Shown piece by piece: positions 33,449 through 45,596 of a DNA stretch of 64,000 nt (position 1 is the first letter of the stretch; each line of letters starts with the position of its first letter). Both the position numbers and the translations under genes were made by a program. Below the pieces are notes generated by a model that was given only the letters and a program-made list of their open reading frames with translations, was not told where the DNA came from and did no database searches. Source of the stretch: Hesseltinella vesiculosa (taxonomy: Eukaryota > Mucoromycota > Mucoromycetes > Mucorales > Cunninghamellaceae); contig MCGT01000011.1 of the NCBI GenBank assembly GCA_002104935.1, forward strand, positions 620,001 to 684,000, read 5' to 3'.

Positions 33449-36349
33449 TGTTTTTTTTCTTTAGACCGCGGTAAGCAAGAAGGGAATGGATCAATAGATA
33501 GAAGAAGAAGAGGCGTAGAAATTAAGGAAAAGTAGAAAGGAGAAAAGAAATAAAAGGCTCAAAAAAAGGGGGCCGATCCCTTTTTATAATTTTCCAAAAC
33601 CAGCCTGCCTATGTAGTAAGGGTCTTGACGAGCCATGGATAATTTTTTTCTTCTCACGAACTTTATTACTGTTGCACTGATTTTGGACAATTTTCTGTGA
33701 CAGGCCTGAGATGGATAATCCCATAGCCTTGTTTGATTCACGCTTACATTCCAGATGTTCCAAGCTCTCATTTTAGTTCTTCCCATGGTCATTTGAGGCA
33801 CAACTTGATACTGGCTGGAGAGTGACGGGGAAAAAAAACGAGGAGCCACAAGCTGCCCAACGATTTAGACGGCACAATCATAGGCGGGTTGGGCGAGGTT
33901 GGACGCCTTGTCTGATTCTTGCTCAACAACAAAAAAAATGGGATATTCCTGGCGTTCCCATGAGAACAAACGTGCCTATTACCCCACACCTGGAACTGGG
34001 GTTGTGAAACCCATCTCAATTGAAACTCTATCGCTTGTCATCGTTACGGCCAACGTATCTCTTCAGCGGCTGATTCAGTGATAGTGAGAAGGCGACACCT
34101 TCTTTTTACTCGTTCAAATTACACGTACCGATGTGGGACGGAGGAGCATCTCCTTGGTGAGATTTCACCGAGGAAACAGTGACACGGTGCCAGAAAAACG
34201 AAAAGAAAAAGAGAGTTTTGGCGCCACAGTTTTAGGTCTTGCTGTTTTTGCCGTTGCTACGCCGTTTCATGGGCCTGCCTCTCTTTGTTTTTCTGAGCTT
34301 ACACATCTCTTCAGTATCATTGATCTAGGATACCCCCGTGTCAGCGGTAATATTACCAAAACAAAAGAAGCAATAATAAAGAACCATGGACGATCATGCA
34401 CAGCGGGATGGAAACCAATGGAAAGGGCGGGAGGATCTCACCACCCCTATTTTTGTTTCCCCAGGCTGAATGGCGGCATTTCAAAAGGTACCAAAGTTTG
34501 GTATTTATTGTCGTGTGACGTTTCCAACGCGAGGCATTTCTTCAAGCGATGAAAAGCTGGTGTGTTGCTCCTGTTGTTGCTTGAGTAAGGGTAGGCAAAA
34601 CGTCCTGCCAGTTGAAAGGTGATAGCGGAGCTTTTTTTGTGTTTAGGTCCTTGGATCAAAACGTCAGCATTGGGGGTGATGTGGTTTAGAGTTTTTGCTC
34701 ACGCCGAAAACGAAACTCCCCTGGAAAAGCCAGAGGTCATGTGCCTCACTGGATCTTTTATTCGCCGGCTGTGAGAAATGTATTCTCGTCATGAGCATTC
34801 CCAAATCATTCCAGCTCGTCCTTTTTTCAAGATTGAGGCACCGCATTTTTTCATTTATTTTTTGCTTTTGGCCTCCGCATCACTCTAGGAAACAGCGGCA
34901 TGCCCGTAAAATGCCTCTCACCCTATACCTACTACTGCCAAGGTTGGGGCGAATCCATGGAAGGTTGTTCTGGCTTGGTAGTGCTTCAGCCCGCCAGCTA
35001 GTTTGAGCTGGCCACATTGCCGCGCCTGAAGAGTCTGTAAGAACACAATCAGAGTACAAAAGTTGAGGGCATCTCTCTTCGATGGTCCGCTCTAAATTTT
35101 CCTGAGTATGCCTCCACAGCACTTTTTTTGAGAATAGACTGAATGTTGCTTGGGAGCACAATTTCATAACCAATGACAATGCTAAATCTAGGATGAATCA
35201 GCGGAGGCTGGATTTCTGAGGTTTTTGGCCAGATCAGCAAGGGGTTGTCAAGGCTTTTTTTTTTAAAAAAAAAAAAAGAAATGGCTCTCTAGCCACTTTG
35301 AGTGGATGAACCCATGTATCATTTTGCATGCAAACGTTTTCTTCATAAAGGAATGGATGCTGAAAAATTAAAAGTCGATGAGTGACAACCTTCCTACCAA
35401 CTCGGTATCGTTTGCGTTTTGGTACCACCACTTCCACAGCCAAAAAAAAAACCAAAAAATCAAAAAAACAGCCCAGTGAACATTAAAAGGCCGACATTCA
35501 CCTGTTTTCATTCACTTCAAACACACAGCCTGGTCATGCTGATGGAAGCCGTTGATGAAATGCCTACATTGTGGCGCAAGCGTGAAGCACTCTTTTCATT
35601 TCCCGTCACAAACAAAGGCGGCCAAAGGAAAGGTCAACCGGCCTGTCATCTAGCCAAACAGGATGGAGCTTTTGCTTTTTTAAAAAGAAAAGGAAGAATG
35701 GACGCCACCAAGGGTCCACAGCATGTTTGTTTTGGGAAACTTTAAACAAGCAGACGGCCGTGTTGCTGGAATGAAGTCGTTAGGGCGAGAGCGGAAGCAC
35801 GTGATGCTTGCTTTATATTAGGCGGGAGGCCGAGGGTTAGATCGACTTGGCAACAATGAGGCGAACAGACAAGTAGAGGGCGCCAAGAGGTGCATGATGT
35901 CGGACCACGGAAGGGCGGCATGCAAGCCGAGCCAAAAAAACAATAGGGTTGCAACCGTTTTTCGTGTGTGACAAACGGGAATCGCCAAGGCAAAAAATTC
36001 AAAAAGAATTGGAAAGGAGCACTTTTTTTTCGGGCATGCCTCTGTTTTTGGCAACAGCGTGTTTGACAAGGGAAAGAAAAAAAAAAGAAAGTGGACTTTT
36101 TCATCATGGGCAAGGGCCTATCTTTCCTTGGCATTGTTTAAAAACGTCGAGATGCATCGACTTGGGCCACACAACAATCAATAAAGAAAAAAGAAAAAAA
36201 AACAAACTCGCATCACAGGCTCTGAAACGTTTTTTTCGCGACGGGGTTTAAAAATGCCTCCCCTTTTTTATTTTGGCCATTTTTTTTTCCTTTTAACCAG
36301 TTTTTCCCTTTCCCACCCATTTTTTTTTCCTCGAGCCATCTGACTCAAC
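33449..36349. other. Long divergent intergenic region, no supported gene
   Basis: About 2.9 kb between the divergent starts of the lactate permease and tricalbin genes. Short protein-like pieces occur on the minus strand near 34880-35455 (for example HPRFSIVIGYEIVLPSNIQS and RTIEERCPQLLYSDC) but are broken by stops and unrecognised; they may be relics. T/A homopolymers are frequent, including an A-T mirror tract at 35257-35279. No RNA gene recognised. Confidence 0.45.
33581..33588 (-). promoter_or_regulatory. Candidate TATA box of the lactate permease gene
   Basis: On the minus strand TATAAAAA lies about 133 nt upstream of the ATG at 33448. It is a match to consensus only; a spliced or long 5' UTR would be required. 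Confidence 0.3.
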
Positions 36350-39300
36350 ATGTCGTCAGAGGATAAACAAGAGGCAGGCGCACCTGTCGTGCCTGATATC
36401 GTCGTGCAAAAAACGGAGCCCATCCAAGAACCATCCACCAGCCCATCGTCGCCGGTGCCTGGCGAGTTCAAAGATAAGCGTGAACGCAATCACGGTTTGC
36501 CTGAATGGTACAAGGTTGGATGGACTGCCTTTTCTGAATTGCCCGATCCTGCCTTTGAAGAAAACGTAGATGGGTTCAAGAAAGAGCTCAATGACTCGAC
36601 CGAGGCCGTCGCTGCTAAATACTCCACGGCTCGTCCTGACAAGCCCGTGGAGCATACCGACATGCTCTCGCAATATCTTAGCGAAGCTTACTATGGCGAA
36701 TGGTATCATAACGCCGGGGCCCTCTTTGTCGCAGTTGCTTCCACTTGGATCCAAACCAAACTTGGTGGTGGTTTGATGGGCTGTTTGGTGATTGGTGCTT
36801 TCCTAGGTAAAGCAGCCGTCATGAAAAAACGCGCTGGCCTGCTGACCTTTTTTTTTTTAATACAACAGGAACTTACTATCAAACATCTCTCCGACGCATG
36901 CGACGTAACATTCGCGATGACATCCATCGTGAAATGATGCAAACCCGCCTCAGCAACGACTTGGAATCCGCAGAGTGGATCAATAACTTCATGTCCAAGT
37001 TCTGGCTGATCTATGAACCCAATTTGTCCGCCCAGATCATCTCTACTGCTGACGCCATTCTGATTGAAAGCACCCCCTCCTTCTTGGACTCCATCCGCCT
37101 GTCCACTTTCACTCTTGGCACCAAAGCTCCCCGCATTGAAGCCATCAAGACCTACCCCCGCACCGAACCCAACGTCGTCGTAAGTTCTGAAAAAAAGAGT
37201 TCCCCATCGCCTCACTCTCTTCTCGCAGATGATGGATTGGAAGGTGTCGTTTGTGCCTAATGACGTCACCGATTTGACGCCCCGTGATCTCGAAAGCAAG
37301 GTCAACCCCAAGATCGTCTTGACCATCCGTGTCGGTAAGGGTATGATCGGTGCTGGCATGCCCATTTTGCTCGAGGACATTGCCTTTTCTGGCAACATGC
37401 GCCTGAAGTTCAAGTTTTACAATGAATTCCCCCATATCAAGACCATCGAAGCCTCCTTTTTGGACACCCCTATGATTGAATACTCGCTCAAACCCGTCGG
37501 TGGTGAAACTTTTGGCTTTGACATCAACAACGTAAGTCCCCTCCCCCCCTCTTTACATAGAACGAGCACTCAACGCTCCCCTCATAGATTCCGGGCTTGG
37601 AAAGCTTCATCAAGGATCAAATCAATGCTACTCTTGGCCCTATGATGTATGCTCCCAACGTTTACACTGTGGATATGACCGGCAATGCCGCCTCTCTTGG
37701 TAAGCTTGATCCCCTCAAAAAAAAAGTCACACTGACCCCGGCTTGGGTCTAGATGACAAGAACGGCGTGGTTGCTGTGACCTTGTACAGCGGCTCCAACC
37801 TCAAGGCCGTCGACTTCTTTGGCTCGCTGGATCCTTATGTCAGCTTCCATCTTGGCAGCGTTCAAAACGAAGCCTTGAGCGTGTCCAAATGCATCGAAGA
37901 CAGCAGCAACCCCAAATGGAACGAAAGTCACTATCTACTGATCAACACCCTCAACGAAGAACTCGTTTTCCAAGTCATGGATCGCAACTCTGGTCGCAAG
38001 GACACCGCCGTCGGTACCATCACTGTCGCTCTCAAGGATCTCGAAGAAACTCCCTCAATGGAAGGCCTGTAAGGTGACAGCCGTGCGTTCTGTCTTACAG
38101 GCTCATCTCTCTCTCTCTCTCTTCGATAGGAACCTCGTTGTCATGCGCCAAGGCAAACCAGTGGGTGAAATCAAGGCTGACATTCGTCACTTTGCTGTTC
38201 CCAAACCTGAAAAGAAGGAAGACGGCACCGTTCTCCCTCTCCCTGAATCCAGTAAGCCTCACTCTCCCCCCCCCCTCATGCTACATTTGTGCTCACTCCT
38301 CCTTTCTCAGACTCTGGCATTTTGCGCTTCTCGGTCCTGGACTGCCAAGAGCTTGGCGGCGGTACCAAGAAGGGTGCCTTTGGCCTTTTGAAATCCGACA
38401 TTGATTCTTATGCCGTCGTCACCATCAACGGCCGTGAAAAGCTTCGCACAAAGACCTTCAAGCGTAGCGCCAACCCTACCTGGAACAAGTTTGTGGATGT
38501 GTTTGTGGCCAACAAGGATGAGGTGGACATCAGCGTCACCGTCTGGAACGCCAACGAATTCACGGATGACACTGTCATGGGCCGCTGGAATGCCAGCTAC
38601 AAGGCCATGCAAGAAGAAATCGAAAAAGACGGTCATGACTACTGGAACCTGAAGGACGGTACTGGCCGGATCCATTTGACAGCTACTTGGAAACCCGTTC
38701 CCATGGGTGCCATGGATGGCTCCACCAGCTTCGCCGATGGTAAGAACAGTCATGACGCTTCCCTGAATTCTCAATCCACCTTTTTTTTTCCAGCTCCTCC
38801 CATTGGTGTTGTACGTGTCAAGATGCATTCTGCCAAGGACCTGAAGAATGTCGAAGCCTTGAGCGGCGGCAAATCCGACCCCTACGCCCGTATTCTCTCG
38901 GGCATGATGGTCCGTGCTCAGACCGACTACATCCTCGACAATTTGGACCCCGTCTGGAACCAAGCCTTGTACGTTCCCGTGCACTCCATTCGTGAAGATC
39001 TGCTGCTGGAAGTCATGGATTACAATGACATCCAAAAAGACAAGACCCTTGGTATCACCAACCTCATTCTCAAGGACATCATTCAAGAAACCATGACCGA
39101 AGACGATCAAGTCATCTACACAGGCCGTGACACCCTCAAGCGGTAAGTTGTCCTGCACCCAAAGCTGGTCTGAAAAGGAGGAGGGAAAAAATCTGACACC
39201 CAGTTTTTTTTTTTTTTTTCCAATCCTTGACAGAACCGTCGACTTGCAAAATCATGAACATACAAAAACCAAAGGTACTCTCAGCTACGAAGTTTCATTC

Positions 39301-41213
39301 CACCCTACGCTGGAATTGGCTAAGGAAAAGGACCAAGCCGAAACCGATACTGAAAAAGAAATCAAGGAAACCGCCGTGGGTGAACAACCTCCTGCAACCG
39401 ACGCCGCCAAGCCCGAATCCGAAGCCACCAACGGCTCCACCGAACAAACCGAAAACGGTACACCTGCTCTGCCTGAAAAGGATATCCATGGCGAATTGAT
39501 CAAGTATACCGCCGATAACAAGGTCGATAACATTGCCTACAATCACGGCATTCTGTCCGTCATCGTGATCCAAGCCAAGCTGCAAGAACGTGAACGCGCC
39601 TGCGCATCCATCATGATCGACACCAACGATGCTCAATACACAACCGCCCCTCTCAAAGGCACCGTCCTGCCCTTCCACGAAACCGGCGATGCCTTTGTCA
39701 AGGAAATGGACTTCTCCCACGTTACTGTGCAAGTGCGCGAATGGTCTGAGAGCGAAAAGGAACGCCGTGTCCTCGGCCGTGTCAACCTGCCTGTGCGTGA
39801 TGTCCTTCGCAAGATCGCCGAAGATGGCTATGACCATACCGTTGGCGCCTCCTACCCTCTGCTCGACTGCACCGGTGGCAGTATCCAACTTGGCTTCAAA
39901 TTCAAGCCTATTATCCACTACCAAATGGATCCTGCCGAAAGTCTGGAGAGTAAGTAGCAACAACCCGTTTTTTTTTTCTCGTGGCTTCCTTTATTTATCG
40001 TCTCCATTCTATTTTTTTTTCCCATCCCACGTAGACCAAGGTAACTTGACTGTCACTGCTGTTCGCGCCCAAAACCTCAAGGCTGCCGATCGATCGGGCA
40101 CCAGTGACCCCTACATTGTCTTCCATTTGGATGAAGCCAAGGTGCACAAGACCGAGCCTATCAAGAAAACCCTCAACCCCGTGTTCAAGAATGAAAAATT
40201 CACCGCCCCTGTGGTAAGACACCAAGCTTTTTTTTAACGATATGTTTGACAGCGACACTCACGATTCACTTGAATGACAGATGAACCGAACTGTCTCTGT
40301 GCTCAAAGCCTCTGTGTTTGATTGGGAACAAATCGGCTCGGACACATTGCTGGGTGAATGCTCCATCCCCTTCGCTGGGGATGTATTGGAAAGCTTTGGT
40401 GCACGCGACTTTGAATTGCCTCTGTCCAACAACGCCGGCAGCCTCACCGTCCGTCTGCTGTGGCAACCCCAGCTACTGGCTCGCAAGCGCACCGGTACAT
40501 CCCTCTTCTCCGCCACCACTCGCATCTTCACTGGAGCTCCTCAAAACGCATTGGGCGCCAGCAAAACCATCGTCGGCGGTGGCATCGGCGCTGGTGGGAA
40601 AGTCCTTGGTGCCGGTATCGATGTCTTGGAAAGCGGCTTCAGCAAACTGAATGTGTTTGGCAAGAGCAGCAGCAACGACAGCGCCCCCCCAGCCGCTACC
40701 GAATCTTTCATGACCCGCTCTAGCATGTCCACCACCAGCCTCCAAAGTTCTCTACAAGACGCTGGCAACGACGCCGCCTCCATCCAAACCGACGGCAACT
40801 CCACCTACCAAATCACCCTTGTCGAAGGTCGCAACATCAAAGCCATGGATCGCGGTGGCACTAGTGACCCCTATGCCCGTGTCCGCATCGGCAACAAGGT
40901 TGCTTACAAGACCAAATGCATCAAAAAGACCCTGTCTCCTGTCTGGTAATGTCTTCAAAAAAAAAAAAAACGAGAAAATTTACCATTTTTCTTTCTTCTC
41001 TTCTTCAGGAACGAATCTTTCTTGGCCAAAGTCGACAATGGCAAACTGGACATCAAGGTCAAGGACAAGAACACGCTATCGGATGTCGACATTGGTGATG
41101 TCAACGTCGATCTAACCCAATTGATGCAATCTGGAGCTCCATATGATGGCTGGCTGAAGTTGTCTCCCTCGGATGCTGGTGAAATCCATGTGCGCATTGA
41201 AGCTGCTTCTTGA
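36350..41213 (+). CDS. Tricalbin / extended synaptotagmin (SMP and multiple C2 domains)
   Basis: Twelve exons: 36350-36806, 36869-37179, 37229-37531, 37588-37699, 37753-38068, 38130-38251, 38311-38739, 38794-39142, 39234-39949, 40035-40213, 40281-40945, 41009-41213; 1387 residues. Order: disordered acidic N terminus; hydrophobic membrane hairpin near residues 122-160 (GALFVAVASTWIQTKLGGGL onward); SMP lipid-transfer domain (SAEWINNFMSKFWLIYEPNL, then LSTFTLGTKAPRIEAIKTY); C2 domains beginning VVAVTLYSGSNLKAVDFFGS, ILRFSVLDCQELGG, VVRVKMHSAKDLKNVEAL, LTVTAVRAQNLKAADRSGTS and YQITLVEGRNIKAMDRGGTS; plus one degenerate C2-like segment after a Glu/Pro-rich linker. The last two carry SDPY with calcium-site Asp residues. 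Tricalbins tether ER to plasma membrane and move lipids at contact sites. Confidence 0.95.
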
Positions 41214-41475
41214 TCTGCACACTACCTCTCACGAAAATAATACCAAAAAGCTATCGTCATGTAATAAAGCTATAGCATTTTCTTTGCCCTGCATGCCTCT
41301 CGCGCCGGCTGTTCTGTGCCTTTTTTGTTGTGTGCGCTTGTGTGCGCGCTTGGGAAGAGGGACTCTCTCCACCAGACTGTGACCATTGCTCATCAGTGGC
41401 TGATTGCCTGCAGACTCTGGCATCCGTCGGAGGAAACCGATTTTATTGAAAGGGACTGCTCATGGGATTCCCAGC

Positions 41476-42081
41476 TCAACTAAAAAAAGAGTAAACAGAG
41501 GTATAGGGCACCAAGAGCCATTTGTCTTTGGACACGTCACAGTACGGATGTTCTGGCACGCCACCATATGTTTGAGTGCGGGAGACAAATTTTGCAAGGT
41601 TGCCTTCCACTGTTTCGACAACGAGCCATGGAACGTTCTGCGTGCCATCGGGGCTGGCCATCGAGCCGGTTTTTTTCCCGATTAGGAAGCTGCTGCTACC
41701 ACCGTGTGGCTGGCTCAAAGAGAGATCCCATTCGGGTGAAAGCACCCCATCAGCATCCACAAAGTAATGATAACCCACCACCTTGTCTTTTTCAAACTTG
41801 AGAGTCGCATTGGAAAGTTCAGCTAATGCACCAACGTTCGTCCACAAGCCATGGGTGCAGGTAAAGTTCTAGAGATAGATATCAGGTGTGCAAAGGCATG
41901 AAGGTCAATGTTGGGTATCAAGAATGTCTGCTCCTACACGTACCTGCGTGCCTTTAGCAAACAAAGCAAAGTCCAACGTGACTTGGACGGGGAAGCTTAG
42001 CGAAGATGGCATCTCACGAGACTTGATCGGCACGGCGCTGGCTAGCAACAAGAGCGAAAACATAAAGGCAATGAAGAGCAT
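41476..42081 (-). CDS. Secreted DUF3455-family protein
   Basis: Exons 42081-41944 and 41868-41476 on the minus strand give 176 residues. A signal peptide is clear (MLFIAFMFSLLLLASAVP). The mature part has the DUF3455 pattern: a first strand with FAKGTQNFTCTHGLW, an SPEWDLS segment, a GKKTGSMASPDGTQNVPWLV block and the end LLVPYTSVYSFFS. The family is common in fungi and bacteria as small secreted proteins without a known biochemical function. The ATG at 42081 is preferred over the in-frame ATG at 42150 because the latter overlaps the TATA box and would bury the signal peptide. The gene is tail-to-tail with tricalbin, 262 nt between stop codons. Confidence 0.8.
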
Positions 42082-42149
42082 TATTTTTCTAGAGGTGGTA
42101 CTTGAGGTGAAAAAAGTAAGGAAAAGGATATGTTCAGTACTCGAGGGCA

Positions 42150-42157
42150 TTTATATA
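42150..42157 (-). promoter_or_regulatory. Candidate TATA box of the DUF3455 gene
   Basis: TATATAAA on the minus strand, 69 nt upstream of the chosen ATG, flanked by GGGG on its 5' side. Strong consensus match and good spacing. Confidence 0.5.
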
Positions 42158-43082
42158 CCCCATCGTCCAATAATGAAAATGGCTGACACGCAGTGCAAAA
42201 TGGAGGCTCAGATCAAACGAGTTCCAAGCCATGCATGACATGACAGTGACTTTTCAAGACCAATGACAAGAATTGAAATATCACCAGACGTGTCCCATGA
42301 AGACGCCAGTTTGATAGCATGTTTGCTTTTATTTTTATTTTTGTTTTTCTCTCCAGCCTACTTCCTATGTTTTGTCAGCGCCGTTGCCTGCCTTTGATTG
42401 GTTGGAGAGTGCTGGCAGCCACACTCATCCTTTGACCACCACTTGTCACTGGCTCTTGTGGCTCATTGTTAAAGGATTAAAATAAAACGATGATTTTTTT
42501 GTTTGTCATACAGCAGTCTAGCATACGAGTGAACGACCATCATCAGTAAGAACGCTCGGCCAATCAATGGCATTAAATCATCACCCCAGCGTGAGGCTGC
42601 CAATGTTTTTTTTTTTTTGGGTGCGGAGTCCTGGCTTTGTTTTTTTTTTTTTTTTTTTTCTTTCTCTCCCTCCATTCACTGCTACCAACGCTTGCGCCCT
42701 GCCGGTACTTTCTCTCAACTTATACCCAATCAAAGTGACAAGCAATCTTGATCGTTGTTTGATTATCGTATTTGGCGCTCCTTTTTGCCTTTGATAGCTC
42801 GGATCTAGTACTTCGGCCTCCATCACCTTCTCTATTCTCTTCCCCTCCTCTCCGATCTCAATTCAACGTTTGGCAACACACTGCTTTTATTCAGATCAGC
42901 CGGCTCTTTTTACTGTCCTCGCCTCCTCCAGATTGTTTTTTGTAAGCCATTCATTCACGCTGGTGCTATTTTAAAAACATATCACTGACATTTCGTTTTG
43001 CTCTATTCGTGTGTGCAAAGATTTTCGATCTGTTTCTCTTATATTCAATCAGCTTGTGTGTACTGAAGTCATAGAATCCTAG
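42158..43082. other. Divergent promoter region
   Basis: About 0.9 kb between the DUF3455 and large PPR genes. It contains CCAAT/ATTGG-type motifs (near 42400 and 42725), T tracts at 42605-42660 and pyrimidine-rich DNA before the PPR start. No gene seen. Confidence 0.45.
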
Positions 43083-45596
43083 ATGCCAACCACCCTGGGG
43101 CTTGCTGGTCGCACCAACAAATCGAGGCCTTGCTGTCCTTCTAGTCGCACCCTGTGGTTCACCTACTTTCGTCATCTGCTGGCGCCATCGCCGGCCAGCC
43201 GACCATTCTCCACCACATCCATCCAGTCGAGACATGCTTTACCCTCACCTTCGCACCAACCACCTCAGCGCCTGCATGATCGTCGGCGGAATCTTTGGCG
43301 TCCAATGTCATCCGCCTCTGCATCATCGTCAGAATCGTGCGACAAGTCTAACTTGCCTGGGGCCGCCGGCAAGTCACAAAAAACGTTGCTGCATCCCCGA
43401 TGGTTCAAAACCACCAGCGATTTCCAGCGCCAGCTCGATCTGCTCCGGGAGCAGCGTCATCAGCTGGACGACCACTTTGTCTTCAAATCGTTGCGGTCCT
43501 TGCTGTACAATGTCGCCAACAAGGATCACCGCTGTGCCTGGAAGGTCTACCGTGCCATGGTCGATCTGCACGTGACCAGCCAATTAGGCGCCAATCACTA
43601 TGGTCGACTGCTGAACATCCTGAGGCACCACCCCAATGGCTCCAAGCTGCTCATGACCCTCCACGATGACATGCAGCGTGCCCAAGCTGCTGGCCAACTT
43701 ACGATCAGCGCACAGCATTACGAGCAGCTCTTTTATGGCCTAGCCCGTCAGGGCAATGTCGCTGACCTGTACCGGCTGATGGTTCAACTGCAGCAGCACC
43801 AACCTCAACTGCTGCAGCCTGTCCACTACACGTCTCTCGCCACTGCCGCCAAACGCTTGGCCGACCTCCCATCCTCCATCCAAGTGGCGCAACTGCTGGT
43901 GAAAGCCATGCACACCGGTGTCTCTCTGGAGCCGCGTGCATGTGTCATCATGGTCAGCGCCTTGGCTGCGGACATGGAAGCCACCGTCGATTTCCTCTCC
44001 TCCATGAAGCAAGCAAACCTCTTCTCGGAAACCCCGACCACCTCCTTCACCTCCGATCACCCAGCGGCCTCTCCCTCTGATGATACCCGGCCAAATACTA
44101 CCACCTCCATGCCTTCTGCGACGTCGCCTTCCTCACGATCCTCACTTCGAACCGCAAAAGACCATGATCGATTCAACGTTCACATGTACACCTCCCTGAT
44201 TTCTGGCCTGGCCAAGAACGGCGACGCTTTTAATGCCAAACGCCTCTGGGATGAGATGACCAAGCTAGGATTGCGCCCTACGAAGATGACCCATGCTGCC
44301 ATGGTGGATGCCTTTGGCCGTGCCGGTGAACTGGGCGAGGCGCTGGAATGGATCCAACAGTACACCTATCAGCACCATGGCCGCCTCGACAAGTACATGG
44401 CCACCTCGCTCCTGGCCAACGCGCTTCACCACCGGCAACTTGCTTTTGCAAAGTCCACGCTTGCCTTTTGGGAAAAGGAGTTCAAGAGCCAGCTGCTGGA
44501 AGACATGGATGCCCAGTATTATTCGGTGGCGATGTGGGTCAAGGTCATGGACGATATGCAGCAAGCCCAGGTCTTTTTTGAAGACATGTACCGAAATAAC
44601 CCGCAGTTCGTCGATTCAGTCATGGTCAACCATTTGGTCAAGGGCTATGGCAACCAACTTCAAAATGACCGCGTCCTCTCTTCTTACGCCATGCACAAAA
44701 AACTGAAACTGGCTCCGGACGACAGAAAATACTACAAGCTACATGATCCGGACCACTACTTGGTGGATGCCCTCTTCAAGTGTCGGGACGTGCCATCTGC
44801 GCTCTCTGCATTTGTTTCCATGCGACAACGGGCCGTGCCTGACGACGTCACCCTGGCCATGGTGGTCCGTGGCCTGCTCATGAACGACGAAAAGGAGATT
44901 GCTTGGAAGCTTTTTAAATTGCTCAAGGCCGACGGCTTGGAGCCTAACCTGCACGCATACACAAGCATCTTGAGAGCATGCACACCTTTGCATGGCTATA
45001 CCAAAGCCGACAACCACCAGCCTGGCATGGAAGACACCGACAGTCACGTGGCCTCTTCCACCGTCGTCCCTGACTTGGTCCAGTCTGCTCTTTACCAAGG
45101 CGTGCCCTGGCATGACCGCCATAATCGCTCACTCCCACGGACCACAACCTCCTCTCCGTCCGCCCCACCTCTTACCCCACCCCTGTCCGACGGCAAACTC
45201 GGGCCGACACAAGCCTATATCCTCTTCCGCAAAGTCACTCAATTCCACCAGCCCAATGTGTATACCTACACCGCCTTGATCTCGTGTTTTGCCAAGGACA
45301 ATATCGCGCGGGCCATGGATGTGTTCACCTTTATGTGCTCCGATGGGGTGCGACCGGTGCTGCCGACGTATGTGGCCCTTCTGCAAGGCTGCGCCATTTT
45401 TCGTTCTGGCCGCATGGCCATGTTGGTTTTCAACCATTTGCAGCAGCAGCCTGATCTTGAACCCGATGACAACGTTTGGCATTATTTACTCAAGGCCCTG
45501 GTGCGATCCCGTATGGACAAGAAAGAAATCGACCGTGTCGGTACCATGATCCGTGCCACCAAAGCCAACACTTCATCATCGACCACTTCCTCTTAA
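43083..45596 (+). CDS. Large pentatricopeptide repeat protein, probably mitochondrial
   Basis: One uninterrupted frame of 837 residues. The first 75 residues are rich in Arg, Ser and Thr and nearly free of acidic residues (for example RTNKSRPCCPSSRTLWFTYF), as in mitochondrial presequences. PPR units include MYTSLISGLAKNGDAFNAKR, THAAMVDAFGRAGELGEALE, AYTSILRACTP and YTYTALISCFAKDNIARAMD, separated by Ser/Thr/Pro-rich linkers (about residues 320-360 and 660-700). Such proteins bind specific organellar transcripts. It lacks introns although most neighbours are intron-rich, a feature also of the PPR segment at the left edge. The start is the first ATG of the frame and yields the presequence. 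A related role to known fungal PPR factors is likely but the ortholog is not identified. Confidence 0.88.
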   Translation: MPTTLGLAGRTNKSRPCCPSSRTLWFTYFRHLLAPSPASRPFSTTSIQSRHALPSPSHQPPQRLHDRRRNLWRPMSSASASSSESCDKSNLPGAAGKSQKTLLHPRWFKTTSDFQRQLDLLREQRHQLDDHFVFKSLRSLLYNVANKDHRCAWKVYRAMVDLHVTSQLGANHYGRLLNILRHHPNGSKLLMTLHDDMQRAQAAGQLTISAQHYEQLFYGLARQGNVADLYRLMVQLQQHQPQLLQPVHYTSLATAAKRLADLPSSIQVAQLLVKAMHTGVSLEPRACVIMVSALAADMEATVDFLSSMKQANLFSETPTTSFTSDHPAASPSDDTRPNTTTSMPSATSPSSRSSLRTAKDHDRFNVHMYTSLISGLAKNGDAFNAKRLWDEMTKLGLRPTKMTHAAMVDAFGRAGELGEALEWIQQYTYQHHGRLDKYMATSLLANALHHRQLAFAKSTLAFWEKEFKSQLLEDMDAQYYSVAMWVKVMDDMQQAQVFFEDMYRNNPQFVDSVMVNHLVKGYGNQLQNDRVLSSYAMHKKLKLAPDDRKYYKLHDPDHYLVDALFKCRDVPSALSAFVSMRQRAVPDDVTLAMVVRGLLMNDEKEIAWKLFKLLKADGLEPNLHAYTSILRACTPLHGYTKADNHQPGMEDTDSHVASSTVVPDLVQSALYQGVPWHDRHNRSLPRTTTSSPSAPPLTPPLSDGKLGPTQAYILFRKVTQFHQPNVYTYTALISCFAKDNIARAMDVFTFMCSDGVRPVLPTYVALLQGCAIFRSGRMAMLVFNHLQQQPDLEPDDNVWHYLLKALVRSRMDKKEIDRVGTMIRATKANTSSSTTSS

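Noticed and set aside
38307..39158. 283-aa minus-strand open frame
   Set aside because: It is the antisense shadow of tricalbin C2 exons, a by-product of the C-rich third positions; no family signature.
42082..42150. N-terminal extension of the DUF3455 protein from ATG 42150
   Set aside because: This ATG overlaps the TATA box and would place 23 polar residues before a perfect signal peptide.
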